Below, piece after piece: positions 7,966-17,869 of a DNA stretch of 64,000 nt. Each line of letters opens with the position of its first letter. Positions within the stretch are counted from its first letter, which is position 1. This stretch comes from Corallococcus interemptor (GTDB taxonomy: Bacteria > Myxococcota > Myxococcia > Myxococcales > Myxococcaceae). Position numbers and translations under genes: made by a program. The DNA lies in contig NZ_RAWM01000006.1 in NCBI RefSeq assembly GCF_003668875.1, positions 62,001 through 126,000 of the forward strand, given 5' to 3'. The notes beneath the pieces were generated by a model. The model saw only the letters and a program-made list of their open reading frames with translations, did no database searches and was not told the DNA's origin.

Positions 7966-9659
7966 GCGCGGGCGCGGCCTTCACCCCGGAGGAGGTGGAG
8001 CGGTGCTGGCGCGACGCGCTGGCGCTGTGGGACGTGCACGTGCAACTGAGCCCGCCCGAACCGCACCAGCCCTTCCGGCCCGGAGAGGCCACGCCGGATG
8101 AACCGCTCGCGTACATCGACCTGGTGCGCCGGCAGGTGTTCGTCCACTTCGACCTGCTGACCCGCATGGGCGCGCGCGGCAGCCTCACCGCCGTGCTGGC
8201 CCACGAGATTGGCCACCACGTGCGCTTCCCGCACACGCTGGGCTGGGACGCGGAGCTGCGCGTGCTGGAGCAGCGCCTCATCCCTGGCCTGCGCCAGTCG
8301 CTCACCAACCTCTTCTTCGACCTCCAGGTGAACGAGTTCGTGGGGCGCACCCACGCCGAAGCCCTGTGCCAGGTGTACCAGGGCTTCCTGCGCACGCCCG
8401 ACGGGCGCAAGCGGAACAAGAAGAAGGACGCGGACACGGCGGGCCCGTCACCGCTGTTCTGCTTCTACCTGGCCATCTACGAAGAGCTGTGGCGCCGCGA
8501 GCCCGGACACCTGGTGCCCAAGGCCCTGCTGCCGAAGCTGGAGGAGGCCTACCCGGGCTTCCGCGCGCAGGCGCGCATGTTCGTGCAGACGTTCTACGCG
8601 CTGCACGACGGACGGCTGCAATTCCTCTACTTCTGCGCCGCGTTCATCCGCTTCATCGACCTGCCCTCCGAAGTGGGCTTCCGCATCCCGCTGGCCGGCG
8701 ACCTGGGCGTCCCGGACGAGGCGGACCTGGACGCGGCGGTGCAGTCCGGCGGCCGGTGGGAGGACGCGCTGAACGAGGCCCGCGCGAACGGGTGGCTGGA
8801 CGACTCGCACGACACGAAGGAGCCGGAGCCGCTGGAGGCCATCCGCCGCGCGACGGCGCACCTGCCCGGCAACGACGGCGGCAGGCTGCGGCGGGCGCTG
8901 GTGGGCCGGTACTACCGGCGGCTGGTGGACCGGTACATCCTCAAGCTGCCCGCGTCGCCATCCAGGCCGGAGCCCTACCTGCGCACGATTCCGGAGGCGT
9001 GGGAGTACGGCGACGACCCGACCACCATCGACTGGACGCTCACGGTGATGGCACAGGGGCACCTGGCCGCCGTGAACCCGCTGCGCCGCGAGCTGGAGGC
9101 GGACCTGCCGCCGCCGTCGGACCTGGGCGTGCCCGCGCTGGAAATCTACCTGGACACCAGCGGCTCCATGCCCAACCCGCAGCAGGACCTCAACGCGATG
9201 ACGCTGGCCGCGCAGGTGCTGTCCGCCTCCGCGCTGCGCAAGGGCGCCACGGTGCGCGGCATCATCTACTCGGCGGACAACCCCGTCGTGTCCCCGTGGA
9301 TGTACGACGAGGAGACCGCGCGCGACTTCTTCCTGCACTACATCGGCGGGGGGACTTATTTCCCGGTGGAGCTGATGGACGCGCTGTCCCAGGAGCGGCC
9401 GGACGCGCTGCGCGTCGTCATCTCCGACAGCGACTTCCTCCACAACATGCGGCAGGAGGGCGCGCTGCCGCGCTTTGTCCGAGGGATGAACCGGTCGCGC
9501 CGGGTGGTGGCCTTCCTCGCGCTGCCGGATGACGGCCCCGCGCGGCAGGTGCTGGCGCCGGTGCTGGGCAGCCCGCGCTTCCGGCTGGCGACCGTGCAAT
9601 GGATGTCTGACTTTGGCCGTGCCGCCGCGGCACTGGCCGATGCCCTGTTGGAGAAATGA
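7962..9659 (+). CDS. Fused zinc-metallopeptidase-like and VWA-domain protein
   Basis: This cytoplasmic 565-aa protein joins two parts. Residues 70-140 carry HEIGHH (His81, Glu82, His85), followed by FFDLQVN (Asp120). This resembles the peptidase-like N-terminal region of bacterial proteins with a DUF2201/VWA architecture, where a downstream Asp completes the zinc site. Residues about 390-560 form a VWA domain with the metal-binding MIDAS motif DTSGS (398-402) and a later SDSD acidic loop. VWA proteins of this kind pair with MoxR ATPases, here encoded upstream. A protease controlled by ATPase remodelling is the simplest inference. The gene overlaps both neighbours by ATGA. Confidence 0.78.
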   Translation: MSAGAAFTPEEVERCWRDALALWDVHVQLSPPEPHQPFRPGEATPDEPLAYIDLVRRQVFVHFDLLTRMGARGSLTAVLAHEIGHHVRFPHTLGWDAELRVLEQRLIPGLRQSLTNLFFDLQVNEFVGRTHAEALCQVYQGFLRTPDGRKRNKKKDADTAGPSPLFCFYLAIYEELWRREPGHLVPKALLPKLEEAYPGFRAQARMFVQTFYALHDGRLQFLYFCAAFIRFIDLPSEVGFRIPLAGDLGVPDEADLDAAVQSGGRWEDALNEARANGWLDDSHDTKEPEPLEAIRRATAHLPGNDGGRLRRALVGRYYRRLVDRYILKLPASPSRPEPYLRTIPEAWEYGDDPTTIDWTLTVMAQGHLAAVNPLRRELEADLPPPSDLGVPALEIYLDTSGSMPNPQQDLNAMTLAAQVLSASALRKGATVRGIIYSADNPVVSPWMYDEETARDFFLHYIGGGTYFPVELMDALSQERPDALRVVISDSDFLHNMRQEGALPRFVRGMNRSRRVVAFLALPDDGPARQVLAPVLGSPRFRLATVQWMSDFGRAAAALADALLEK

Positions 9660-10222
9660 TGGCGGTCTCGATTCCCCACCTCCGTGAGCAGCTGGCGGCC
9701 ATGCCCATCCTGTCGCCGTATCCGCACGACCTGGCGGTGGCCATCGTCTGCGACACCTTCCGCATGGCCAGCCAGCGGCCCCCGTCCCAGCCCGAATGGG
9801 CGAAGCTGGAGCAGCGCGTGAAGAACCCACTGTTCCACGAACAGGTGGGCATGCTCGCGCACGTGCTGCTGGTGTCCGACCTGCGCAAGAAGACGGTGCT
9901 CCACCTCACCCCGGACCGCACCCCGCAGGCGCGCCTGCAGCAGTTCTTCGAGGAGGTGCACCCGCTCACCGCGGAGATGATCCGCTCCAACGTCTTCCGC
10001 CAGGAGGAGTTCCTGCGCAAGTGGGTGGCGGCCATGGGCGCGGACATCGAAGGCGAGACGGAGGCCGAGTCCAAGCACCGCCTCAAGGAGCTGGACTACA
10101 GGCAGGCCGTGACGGACCTGCGCAAGGTGGAGAATGCGCGCAAGAAGGAGGCGGACCGGCGCAAGGAGCTGCTCCAGGAGGCCCAGCGCAAGGAAGCCGA
10201 GGCACGGGGCTGGCGCGAGTGA
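9656..10222 (+). CDS. Charged helical protein in MoxR-VWA operon
   Basis: The 188-aa product starts at an ATG overlapping the VWA stop; a second ATG follows directly. Residues 1-110 are mixed helix. Residues about 140-188 are a long Lys/Glu/Arg-rich segment with heptad character that looks like a coiled coil. There is no signal peptide. I do not recognise a named family. Coupling to the VWA-peptidase suggests it is part of the same complex. The downstream ligase gene starts within its stop codon (GTGA). Confidence 0.6.
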   Translation: MMAVSIPHLREQLAAMPILSPYPHDLAVAIVCDTFRMASQRPPSQPEWAKLEQRVKNPLFHEQVGMLAHVLLVSDLRKKTVLHLTPDRTPQARLQQFFEEVHPLTAEMIRSNVFRQEEFLRKWVAAMGADIEGETEAESKHRLKELDYRQAVTDLRKVENARKKEADRRKELLQEAQRKEAEARGWRE

Positions 10223-11517
10223 CGCTCGGGGTCGCGCCCAGGGCCCGCATCCGCCGCGACAGCCACACGCAGCGCCCGCACCTGCCGTGGGCGCTGGACG
10301 TGGCGGCGGGCCTCCAGCGCGGCTCGTCCATGGTGGACGAAGCCGCCGCCCGCGCGGAGCTGGAAGCGCGCCTGCCGGCGTTGCGCGAAGCGCTGTGGGG
10401 TTCGCCCTACTACGTGCGCGTGCTGCGCGAGTCGGGCCTGCACCCGAACGACCTGCGGCGCCTGGAGGACCTGCGGCACTTCCCCGCGCTGGACCGCGGC
10501 ACGCTCGCGCGCCACTGGGAGGACGTGCCCACGCTGCCCGCCACGTCCGACGAGTGCGTGGTGGTGAAGAGCTCCGGCACCACCGGCGACCCGGTGAACG
10601 TGCTGCGCGACCGGCGCGACTGCCTGCTCATGTGGGCCGTGCTGCGCTTCTTCACGGAGCGCACCGGCACCGTGCCCCCGCCGCGTCCGCGCGTGGTGCT
10701 GCTGGACGCGCTGCCGGGCGGGCTGGAGTACTCCGTGCGCCTGCCGCTGTTCCACGACGGCGCCCTGCACCGCGTCTCCGTGCTGCGCGATGACGCGGTG
10801 GCGCGCCTGACGCGGGTGAAGGCCTCGGTCGTCTTCTCCGACCCGGAGGGGCTGCGCTGGCTGCTGGCGCACCCGGAGGTGCCCTCCCCCCGGCTGGTGC
10901 TCACCTCCGCGCAGCACCTGCCGCACGCGCTGCGAGATGCGTGGCGGCAGGAGCGCGGCGCGCCGGTGCTCAACTACTACGCCGCCACGGAGACGGGGCC
11001 GCTCGCGTGGGAGTGCCTTGAGGACGCGAACCAGGGCCGCTTCCACGTGCTCACGCCGGACGTCTGGCTGGAGCCGGACGGGGATGAGGTCGTGGTGACG
11101 CGGCTGCGCCCCAGCGTGCTGCCGCTGTTGCGCTACCGGCCCGGCGACACCGGCACCGTGCGGCGCGACGCGTGCGCCTGCGGCTTCCACGGCTGGACGC
11201 TGACGGGCTTTGGCGGACGCGGGGCCTGCGCATTCCACACGCCCTCCGGCCGCGCGGTGGACGCCTGGTCGCTGGCGTGGGTGTTCAAGCACCACCCGCT
11301 GCGCGCGTTCCGGCTGACGCAGGTGGCGCGTGAGCACTTCACGCTGGAGCTTTCGGGCGCGCCCCCGGACAGCGTGGCGGCGCTGTGCGGACGGCTCACC
11401 GCGGCGCTGCGCAACCTGGGATGGAGCGCGCCGGAGGTGCAGGTACTGGGGGCGGAAGGGCTGGCGCCGGCCGCCAAGCCGCTCCCCTTCCGTTGCGAGC
11501 TGCCGCCTGCGGGATGA
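10219..11517 (+). CDS. PaaK-like adenylate-forming enzyme (phenylacetate-CoA ligase family)
   Basis: The 432-aa product has the PaaK-type ANL enzyme layout. It carries the phosphate-binding loop SSGTTGDP (118-125), the YYAATETG region that contacts adenylate, and the LRYRPGDTG motif preceding the mobile C-terminal domain. Such enzymes activate a carboxylic acid with ATP and usually pass it to CoA. The substrate cannot be read from the sequence. The GTG at 10219 overlaps the previous stop and gives a family-like length; an ATG at 10330 is the alternative. Its place at the end of the MoxR-VWA operon is unusual and may be read-through rather than a functional link. Confidence 0.75.
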   Translation: MTLGVAPRARIRRDSHTQRPHLPWALDVAAGLQRGSSMVDEAAARAELEARLPALREALWGSPYYVRVLRESGLHPNDLRRLEDLRHFPALDRGTLARHWEDVPTLPATSDECVVVKSSGTTGDPVNVLRDRRDCLLMWAVLRFFTERTGTVPPPRPRVVLLDALPGGLEYSVRLPLFHDGALHRVSVLRDDAVARLTRVKASVVFSDPEGLRWLLAHPEVPSPRLVLTSAQHLPHALRDAWRQERGAPVLNYYAATETGPLAWECLEDANQGRFHVLTPDVWLEPDGDEVVVTRLRPSVLPLLRYRPGDTGTVRRDACACGFHGWTLTGFGGRGACAFHTPSGRAVDAWSLAWVFKHHPLRAFRLTQVAREHFTLELSGAPPDSVAALCGRLTAALRNLGWSAPEVQVLGAEGLAPAAKPLPFRCELPPAG

Positions 11518-11603
11518 GCCGGGCCTTCCCCCGGCCGTTTGCCCTGGATTCCCACGCCTCGCGTGAGGATTGTCCCAGGGACTCGCACCCGCACGGAGGA
11601 CAC

Positions 11604-12614
11604 ATGGAGACTCGGAAGCTGGGCAGGCAGGGCCTCACCGTTTCGGCGCTGGGCCTGGGCTGCATGGGCATGTCGGACTTCTACGCGGGCCGTGACGACG
11701 CGGAGTCGGAGGCCACGCTGCTCCACGCGCTGGAGCGGGGCATCACCTTCTTCGACACGGCGGACGCCTACGGCCCCGGCCGCAACGAGGAGCTGGTGGG
11801 CCGCGTGCTGGGTCCCCACCGCCAGCGCATCGTGCTGGCCACGAAGTTCGGCCTCGTGCGCGACCCGGCGAATCCCCAGTCGCGCGGCGTCAACGGCCGG
11901 CCGGACTACGTGAAGCAGGCGTGCGACGCGAGCCTCAAGCGCCTGGGAATGGACGTCATCGACCTCTACTACCTGCACCGCGTGGATCCGAAGACGCCCA
12001 TCGAGGACACCGTGGGCGCGATGGGGGAGCTGGTGAAGGCCGGCAAGGTGCGCTTCCTGGGGCTGTCGGAGGTGAACTCGGAGACGCTGCGCCGCGCGTG
12101 CGCCGTGCACCCCATCACCGCGCTCCAGTCGGAGTACTCGCTGTGGAGCCGCGACCCGGAGGACGGCGTCCTCCAGACGTGCCGTGAGCTGGGCGTGGGC
12201 TTCGTCCCCTACAGCCCGCTGGGCCGGGGCTTCCTCACCGGCCAGTTCAAGCGCTTCGAGGACCTGCCGGAGGACGACTACCGCCGCCACTCGCCGCGCT
12301 TCCAGGGGGAGAACTTCCAGCGCAACCTGAAGCTGGTGGAGCACATCGACCGGCTCGCGCGGCAGAAGCAGTGCACCCCCGCGCAGCTCGCGCTCGCCTG
12401 GGTGCTGTCGCGCGGGCAGGACGTGGTGCCCATCCCCGGCACCAAGCGCCGCAAGTACCTGGATGACAACCTGGGCGCCGTGGACGTGAAGCTCACGGAG
12501 AAGGACCTGGCGGACATCGAAGCCATCGCGCCGCCGGGCGTGGCCTCGGGCGAGCGCTACCCCACCGCCATGCAGGGCTTCCTCCAGACGGACACCCGGA
12601 AGGAGGCACGCTGA
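11604..12614 (+). CDS. Aldo/keto reductase (AKR13/YakC-like)
   Basis: This 336-aa soluble NADPH-dependent oxidoreductase has the complete AKR catalytic tetrad: Asp51 and Tyr56 (FFDTADAYG), Lys81 (LATKFG) and His125 (YYLHRVDP). The C-terminal cofactor-binding segment [15 protein letters not shown] is also typical. Length and signature fit the broad-specificity aldehyde/ketone reductases often annotated as pyridoxal or perakine reductase-like; the natural substrate is unknown. A GGAGGA site lies four bases before the ATG. The kinase gene follows 36 bp downstream on the same strand. Confidence 0.88.
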   Translation: METRKLGRQGLTVSALGLGCMGMSDFYAGRDDAESEATLLHALERGITFFDTADAYGPGRNEELVGRVLGPHRQRIVLATKFGLVRDPANPQSRGVNGRPDYVKQACDASLKRLGMDVIDLYYLHRVDPKTPIEDTVGAMGELVKAGKVRFLGLSEVNSETLRRACAVHPITALQSEYSLWSRDPEDGVLQTCRELGVGFVPYSPLGRGFLTGQFKRFEDLPEDDYRRHSPRFQGENFQRNLKLVEHIDRLARQKQCTPAQLALAWVLSRGQDVVPIPGTKRRKYLDDNLGAVDVKLTEKDLADIEAIAPPGVASGERYPTAMQGFLQTDTRKEAR

Positions 12615-12650
12615 CGTCCGGGCCCCTGGCCCGTCCGCCCTGCGCTTCGC

Positions 12651-14780
12651 ATGACCGCGCCCGCTCCGTCCCTGCCGCCGCACCCGCCGGCGCCCTCCTC
12701 CTCGCCGCCTCCGCGCACACCGGAGTCCCTTCCGAAGGAGGAGGGCTCCACGCTGCTGAGCTACGCGCTGGCGGTGACGGCGGTCGTGGTGGCGCTCCTG
12801 GCCCAGCGGCTCTTGTGGCCCTACATGGCCAGCGGGCCGTTCCTGGCCTTCTTCGCCGCCGTGGCGTTCGCGGGCTGGCGGGGAGGCTGGGGGCCGGGGC
12901 TGGTGGCGACGGCCCTGTCGCTGTTGATGGTGGACTACTTCTTCCTGTCCCCGCTGGGGAACTGGATGATCCACCCGGGCAACGTCATCGCGCTGGCCTT
13001 CTTCCTGGCGCTCTCGCTGTTCGTGACGCTGCTCAACGTGCGCCTGCGCCGGGCCAACGCGGACCGCGCGGACCTGCTGGAGCGCGAGCGCGCCTCCCGC
13101 GCCGCCGCCGAGTACGAGCGCATGCGGCTGCACGAGCTGTTCACGCACGCGCCCGCGCACCTGGTCATCTTCCGCGGGCCCCAGCACGTCTTCGAGCTGT
13201 CCAACCCCCTCAACGCCACGCTGCTGAACAACCCGCCACAACTGCTGGGCCTGCCCGTGCGCGAGGTGGGGCCAAGGCGGGAGGCCGAGCGCGTGGCCCG
13301 CATCCTCGACCGCGTCTATGCGACGGGGGAGCCCTTCGTGGGGCGGGAGGTGTCCCTCAAGCTGCCGCAGCCGGATGGCTCCGTGCGCGAGTCCATCTTC
13401 GACGTCACGTACACGCCCACGCACGACACGCACGGGAACGTGGACGGCATCGCGGGCTTCGGCTTCGACGTGACGGACCTGGTGCGCGCGCGCGCCCGGG
13501 CGGAGCGGCTGGCGCGCGAGCTGTCGCACAACGAAGAGCACCTGCGGCTGCTGGCGGGGGCCAGCTCCTTCCTGGCCACGTCGCTGGACTACAAGGCCAC
13601 GCTGCGCAACGTGGTGCGCCTGGCGGTCCCCACGCTGGCGGACTGGTGCCTCATCGACAGCGCGCTGGAGGACGGCACCTTCCAGCGCATGGAGGTGGAG
13701 CACGCGGCCACGGAGCCGGAAGCGTTCGCGGAGCCGCTGCGGTCCCGCACGACGTACGAGTCGGGCCTCCCCAAGCTGGCCGGCGCGGCCCCGCTGTTCC
13801 ACGGCCAGCCCTTCTTCATCGAGGACTTCAACGACGAGCTCCTTCCCCAGATAACGAGCGACCCGGAGCGCATCGCGCTGCTCAAGGAGCTGCGCGTCCG
13901 CTCGCTGGTGGTGGTGCCGCTGGTGGTCGGGGAGCGTTCGCTGGGGCTGCTCAGCTTCGTCACCACGCACCGCTCCGGGCGGGTCTACACGCGCGCGGAC
14001 CTGCCCTTCCTCCAGGAGCTGGCCAACCGCGCCGCGCTCTCCCTGGAGAACGCGCGGCTGTACCGCGAGGCGCGAGAGGCGGTGCGCCTGCGCGACGAGT
14101 TCCTGTCCATCGCGAGCCACGAGCTGAAGACGCCGCTCACGCCGCTCAACCTCAAGCTCCAGGCGCTGCGGCGCGAGCTGGACCGCAACCCGGGCCCGGT
14201 GCCGCGCGAGCTGGTGGAGCGCTACCTGGACGTGGGCTCGCGGCAGATGAAGAAGCTGGCGGAGCTGGTGAACGACCTGCTGGACGTGTCGCGCATCGCC
14301 GCGGGCCGGCTGTCGCTGGAGTGCGTGTCCATGGACCTGGTGGAGCTGGTGCGCGACGTGGTGGCCGCCTACGAGGGCCCCGCCGCGCGCTCCGGCTCCG
14401 TGCTCCAGCTGGAGGGCACGGACGCCGTGATGATGGGCACGTGGGACCGGGCGCGCCTGGAGCAGGTGGTGGTGAACCTGGTGGACAACGCCATCAAGTA
14501 CGGCCAGGGGCGCCCCATCCACGTCCGGCTGGAGACGCGCGACGGGAAGGCGGCGCTGACGGTGCGGGACCAGGGCATCGGCATCTCAGAAGAGTCCCTG
14601 CCGCGCCTCTTCGGCCGCTTCGAGCGCGCGGTGAGTGACCGGCACTACGGCGGCCTGGGCCTGGGGCTCTACATCACCCGCACGCTGGTGGAGGCCATGG
14701 GCGGCACGGTGCGCGTGGAGAGCCGCCTGGGCCAGGGCTCCATCTTCACCGTGGAGCTGCCCCTGCAAGCACCACGCTGA
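12651..14780 (+). CDS. Sensor histidine kinase with DUF4118, PAS and GAF domains
   Basis: This 709-aa membrane kinase begins with a proline-rich tail. Three to four transmembrane helices follow (about residues 35-125), matching the KdpD-like DUF4118 sensor. A PAS domain (about 150-280) and a GAF domain (about 300-465) come next. The HisKA domain carries the phosphoacceptor His490 in SHELKTPL. The ATPase domain has the N box (NLVDNAIKYG, Asn613) and the G boxes DQGIGI and GLGLGL. No receiver or response regulator is adjacent, so its partner is probably elsewhere, as is common in myxobacteria. Its stop abuts the stop of the convergent radical SAM gene with no gap. Confidence 0.9.
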   Translation: MTAPAPSLPPHPPAPSSSPPPRTPESLPKEEGSTLLSYALAVTAVVVALLAQRLLWPYMASGPFLAFFAAVAFAGWRGGWGPGLVATALSLLMVDYFFLSPLGNWMIHPGNVIALAFFLALSLFVTLLNVRLRRANADRADLLERERASRAAAEYERMRLHELFTHAPAHLVIFRGPQHVFELSNPLNATLLNNPPQLLGLPVREVGPRREAERVARILDRVYATGEPFVGREVSLKLPQPDGSVRESIFDVTYTPTHDTHGNVDGIAGFGFDVTDLVRARARAERLARELSHNEEHLRLLAGASSFLATSLDYKATLRNVVRLAVPTLADWCLIDSALEDGTFQRMEVEHAATEPEAFAEPLRSRTTYESGLPKLAGAAPLFHGQPFFIEDFNDELLPQITSDPERIALLKELRVRSLVVVPLVVGERSLGLLSFVTTHRSGRVYTRADLPFLQELANRAALSLENARLYREAREAVRLRDEFLSIASHELKTPLTPLNLKLQALRRELDRNPGPVPRELVERYLDVGSRQMKKLAELVNDLLDVSRIAAGRLSLECVSMDLVELVRDVVAAYEGPAARSGSVLQLEGTDAVMMGTWDRARLEQVVVNLVDNAIKYGQGRPIHVRLETRDGKAALTVRDQGIGISEESLPRLFGRFERAVSDRHYGGLGLGLYITRTLVEAMGGTVRVESRLGQGSIFTVELPLQAPR

Positions 14781-15575
14781 TCAGGAAGCGGCGCGGGCGC
14801 GAGGCAGCTGCGCGTGGGGTTCCCAGGGACCGCTGGAGCCCAGGCAGTGGCGGCAGGTGGCCAGCGGCACGTCGCGTTCCAGATAGGTCAGCAGGCGCGT
14901 GAGGAGGTCCGGGTCGTCGAGCGGAACACCGTCGTCCCTGGCGAGCGCGGGCAGGTGCGGGTGCTGGGCGGCGAGGACGGTGGCGACGTGGGGCGGCCGG
15001 GTGCAGGTGTAGAAGCGGCCCTGGTGGACCAGGTGGCAGCGCTGCTTGAGCCAGCACTTCGCGAAGACGTCCTGGACCTCCGCGTCGGACGCGAGGGGCG
15101 CGTCCGGGGTGATGCGCTGGAAGCGGTCGATGGCCTTCACCGTGAGGTGGACACCGTGCTGGTCGCAGCGCTCGGTGATGCGGGCGATGGAGCGTTCAGG
15201 CAGGGGCGCGGACGTGTAGAACGACAGCGTCATCCGGTCGAGCCGTTCGTACACGGCGTCGGGGGCGCTCTGGGCGAGGAAGCCGTTGGTGGTGACGGAC
15301 ACCTGGTCGGTGATGCCGGACGCGCGCACCCCGTCCAGCACGGCGGGCAGGTCCGGGTGGAGGAAGGGCTCACCGCCGGTGAGCTTGAAGACGTTGGGCT
15401 TGAGCACACGCGACAGCCGGCGAAGGTCCTCGGCCAGCGCCTGGGGCGACACGGCCCACGCGGGCAGGTGCGGCGACAGGGGGCAGCACTGCGCGCAGCG
15501 CAGGTTGCAGTGCGTGGTGACGTGCGTCTCCAGGGACCAGGTGAGGACGCGGCTGTCGTGAAGCTCGTAGCGCAC
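14781..15575 (-). CDS. Radical SAM protein with C-terminal cysteine cluster
   Basis: The 264-aa product has the radical SAM cluster motif CNLRCAQC (Cys23, Cys27, Cys30) and the glycine-rich SAM contact LTGGEPF. The C-terminal part has further cysteines (CWLKQRC, FYTC, CRHC) that could bind an auxiliary iron-sulfur cluster as in SPASM/twitch proteins. Such enzymes often modify peptides or act in cofactor synthesis, but no precursor peptide or maturation gene is beside it. The substrate is unknown. The helicase gene ends 27 bp upstream on the same strand. Confidence 0.82.
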   Translation of the reverse strand: MRYELHDSRVLTWSLETHVTTHCNLRCAQCCPLSPHLPAWAVSPQALAEDLRRLSRVLKPNVFKLTGGEPFLHPDLPAVLDGVRASGITDQVSVTTNGFLAQSAPDAVYERLDRMTLSFYTSAPLPERSIARITERCDQHGVHLTVKAIDRFQRITPDAPLASDAEVQDVFAKCWLKQRCHLVHQGRFYTCTRPPHVATVLAAQHPHLPALARDDGVPLDDPDLLTRLLTYLERDVPLATCRHCLGSSGPWEPHAQLPRARAAS

Positions 15576-15602
15576 GGCGCGGGAGTCTAACCCTGATTGT
15601 CC

Positions 15603-17390
15603 TCAACTCACGGTGAGGACGAGTTGGTCCATCGCACGGGTCATCGCCACGTAGAGCAAGCGAGCTTCTTTCTTGGCATCGGGATGCTCGGCGGCTGGGC
15701 GCTTGAGGCGGGGAATGGCGACGACCGGGAACTCCAGCCCCTTGCTGGAGTGGAACGTCAGCACCTTCACGCTCGCCTCGGAGGACTTGAAGGCGGATTG
15801 GCCGGAGCCTTTGCCCACCCATTGCAGAGGAATGCCCATCCGGGTCAGCTGCTGGACGGCACGCTGCCCCATGTCCGCACTGCGATAGAGCAGCGCCATC
15901 TCATTCCAGGCGTGGCCTTCCGCGTGGAGTTGCTGGAAGCGGCCCGCGATGTAGCGCAGCTCTTCATACAGATTGGGCAATGCGACGATCTTCGGGACCG
16001 GTCCACGGCGACCCGCGGATTGGGGCTGGACCAGTGGGACACCATCCTCGTCCGCGTCGCTGGGCGTCAGCACCTCACGCGCGAAGTCGGCGGCGAACTG
16101 GAGGATGTCCGCGGTGTTGCGGTAGTTGAGTCGCAGGATGGTGGTACGTCCCTGCGCCTGGATGCCCACGCTCCGGAAGCTGAAGCGCTTGTGCGGGTAG
16201 ATGGTCTGGGCGTCGTCGTAGAGCAGCAGGAGTGAGTTCGTGCTCGGATCCACCATCTGCGAGATGAGCTTGAACCACTCGGGCTGGAAGTCGTGTCCTT
16301 CGTCGATGAGCACGGCCCCGTATTGCGCCCGGGGAATGAGGCCGCGATCCACGGCGGCGATGACGCGCTGAACGAGCTGCTCGGAGAACTCATCGGACGA
16401 CAGGCCCTGGGGTGGAAGTCCCGCATGGAAATGGCGGAGCTGGGCGTAGCACCAGGCATGAAAGGTCTGGATGACCACGTGCCCTGAAAGGCCCTGGGCC
16501 CGCAGCATCTGCTCCAGCCAGCCATAGAGCGGCTTCCCGAAACAGAGGACGAGAATCGGGCGGCGGAGCGTCCGGGCCAGTTGAAGACAGCGGTAGCCCA
16601 GGATCATCGTCTTGCCGGAGCCCGCGACCCCGTGGATGACACGGTGTCCCTCTCCCAGACTGCGAGCCAGCTGCTCCTGCTGGAGGTCCATGATGCGGAT
16701 GAGGTCCGGGACCGAAAGCTCCAGTTCCGCCTGGACTGGCGCGGAACGGGCGAGCGGGCCACTGCCAACCCGCAGTTCAGGGAAGACGTGCCAGCGGATC
16801 CGGTCCAACTGCGGCAAGGAGATGGGTTGCGCAGGTGACCACGGGAACATGTCCCAGAGCCGCTTCTGGAACTGTTCGGGCTCAGCGTCCTCCGCCATCT
16901 CATCCCGGCAGATGACGCGAGAGGCAGGCAGCACATTCCCCAGGTGTCCCTCGTCGAACTGCTTCCGGGTGATGTTCGAGAGCACGACCCCGTGGCTCCA
17001 GGGCAGGACCAGGCGCCCCCGATATGGGCCCTCCGGACATACGAGCATCGGGTCACGCTGGAGCAGCGTCGCGATCTCCTGGGCGTAGAGACGAGACTGC
17101 TCGAAGGGATTGGCCACCTCCTTGAGACCCGTCGGCGTCATCAGGACCGCGCGCGTCTTGTCGATGTTCTGGAGGGTGTCGCGCTTCCAGTCCTTCACCT
17201 CGAGCACCAGCAGGCCCCGGCGCGGATGCAGGATGATGAAGTCCGGATGGTGCCCCGTTCCCCCGATGGGGACGTCGTACCAGAGCAGGTAGTCGTCCTC
17301 GAGCTTCTCCTCCAACCGGCGAGCAAACCGCTTCTCGCCGGCCTGCATCCGGCCGAGGCACTGGTTCAGGGAGGGAATCAGCGTCGCCAT
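15603..17390 (-). CDS. NERD-nuclease/UvrD-like helicase
   Basis: The 595-aa protein fuses an N-terminal NERD domain with a UvrD/PcrA-type helicase. In the NERD domain Asp50, Glu64 and Lys66 (HPDFIILH, LEVKDWK) form a PD-(D/E)xK nuclease-like site. The helicase has Walker A GVAGSGKT (254-261), Walker B LIDEGHD (362-367) and C-terminal motifs (LTFHSSKGLEF, LLYVAMTRA). The ATG at 17390 begins the NERD fold; an upstream ORF extension adds no domain. NERD helicases are frequent in anti-phage islands. The gene diverges from the interrupted ATPase gene over 109 bp, suggesting a shared control region. Confidence 0.85.
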   Translation of the reverse strand: MATLIPSLNQCLGRMQAGEKRFARRLEEKLEDDYLLWYDVPIGGTGHHPDFIILHPRRGLLVLEVKDWKRDTLQNIDKTRAVLMTPTGLKEVANPFEQSRLYAQEIATLLQRDPMLVCPEGPYRGRLVLPWSHGVVLSNITRKQFDEGHLGNVLPASRVICRDEMAEDAEPEQFQKRLWDMFPWSPAQPISLPQLDRIRWHVFPELRVGSGPLARSAPVQAELELSVPDLIRIMDLQQEQLARSLGEGHRVIHGVAGSGKTMILGYRCLQLARTLRRPILVLCFGKPLYGWLEQMLRAQGLSGHVVIQTFHAWCYAQLRHFHAGLPPQGLSSDEFSEQLVQRVIAAVDRGLIPRAQYGAVLIDEGHDFQPEWFKLISQMVDPSTNSLLLLYDDAQTIYPHKRFSFRSVGIQAQGRTTILRLNYRNTADILQFAADFAREVLTPSDADEDGVPLVQPQSAGRRGPVPKIVALPNLYEELRYIAGRFQQLHAEGHAWNEMALLYRSADMGQRAVQQLTRMGIPLQWVGKGSGQSAFKSSEASVKVLTFHSSKGLEFPVVAIPRLKRPAAEHPDAKKEARLLYVAMTRAMDQLVLTVS

Positions 17391-17415
17391 GCGGGAAGTC
17401 TGCCTCCAGGCTCCA

Positions 17416-17433
17416 AGGTGGACAACTCCACCT
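17416..17433. promoter_or_regulatory. Palindrome between divergent helicase and ATPase genes
   Basis: AGGTGGA-CAAC-TCCACCT is a perfect inverted repeat with 7-bp arms and a 4-bp loop. It lies 26 bp before the helicase start and 67 bp before the ATPase start. A symmetrical site in a 109-bp divergent intergenic region is a reasonable operator candidate. No regulator gene is adjacent. Confidence 0.35.
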
Positions 17434-17858
17434 CGGCGCACCTGGACTCAGGGTTCCCATCCCTCCGTCCTCCGGGGTCCTGGTAGGGTGGCCCGGCCCA
17501 TGACGAAACTGAGACGACTCAAGATTGATGAATTCCGGCACGTCGCCCCGGGCACGGAGCTTCACTTCCGTGATTCCCTCAATCTCCTCCTGGGCAAGAA
17601 CGGCAGCGGAAAGACGACGCTGCTGAACCTCATCGTCATGGCGTTGCGCGGGGACTTCACTGCGCTTCTTGATGAGCCATTCCAGCTCGAATACGAACTG
17701 GAGGCAGGCCAGGATCAGATTGAAGTCCACCTGCGTAACACCCTCCAGCTTTCTCCGCTGGATTTGCCTCCGCTGAGCGGGCAAGGCCCTATCTGGGGAG
17801 ACCCGGCGCTCACTCGAGCTTCATCGGATGTGCGCCCCTCCGTGTCTGGCGAAATCAC

Positions 17859-17869
17859 CCTCTCAGGCC
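17859..17869. repeat. Left target-site duplication of the IS element
   Basis: CCTCTCAGGCC, identical to the copy at 19413-19423 and directly abutting the left inverted repeat. Confidence 0.88.

Noticed and set aside
11133-14522. A 1129-codon open frame on the minus strand opposite the ligase, reductase and kinase genes
   Set aside because: It crosses three well-supported genes, has no family motif and is His/Arg/Gln-rich as expected for an antisense frame in high-GC DNA.
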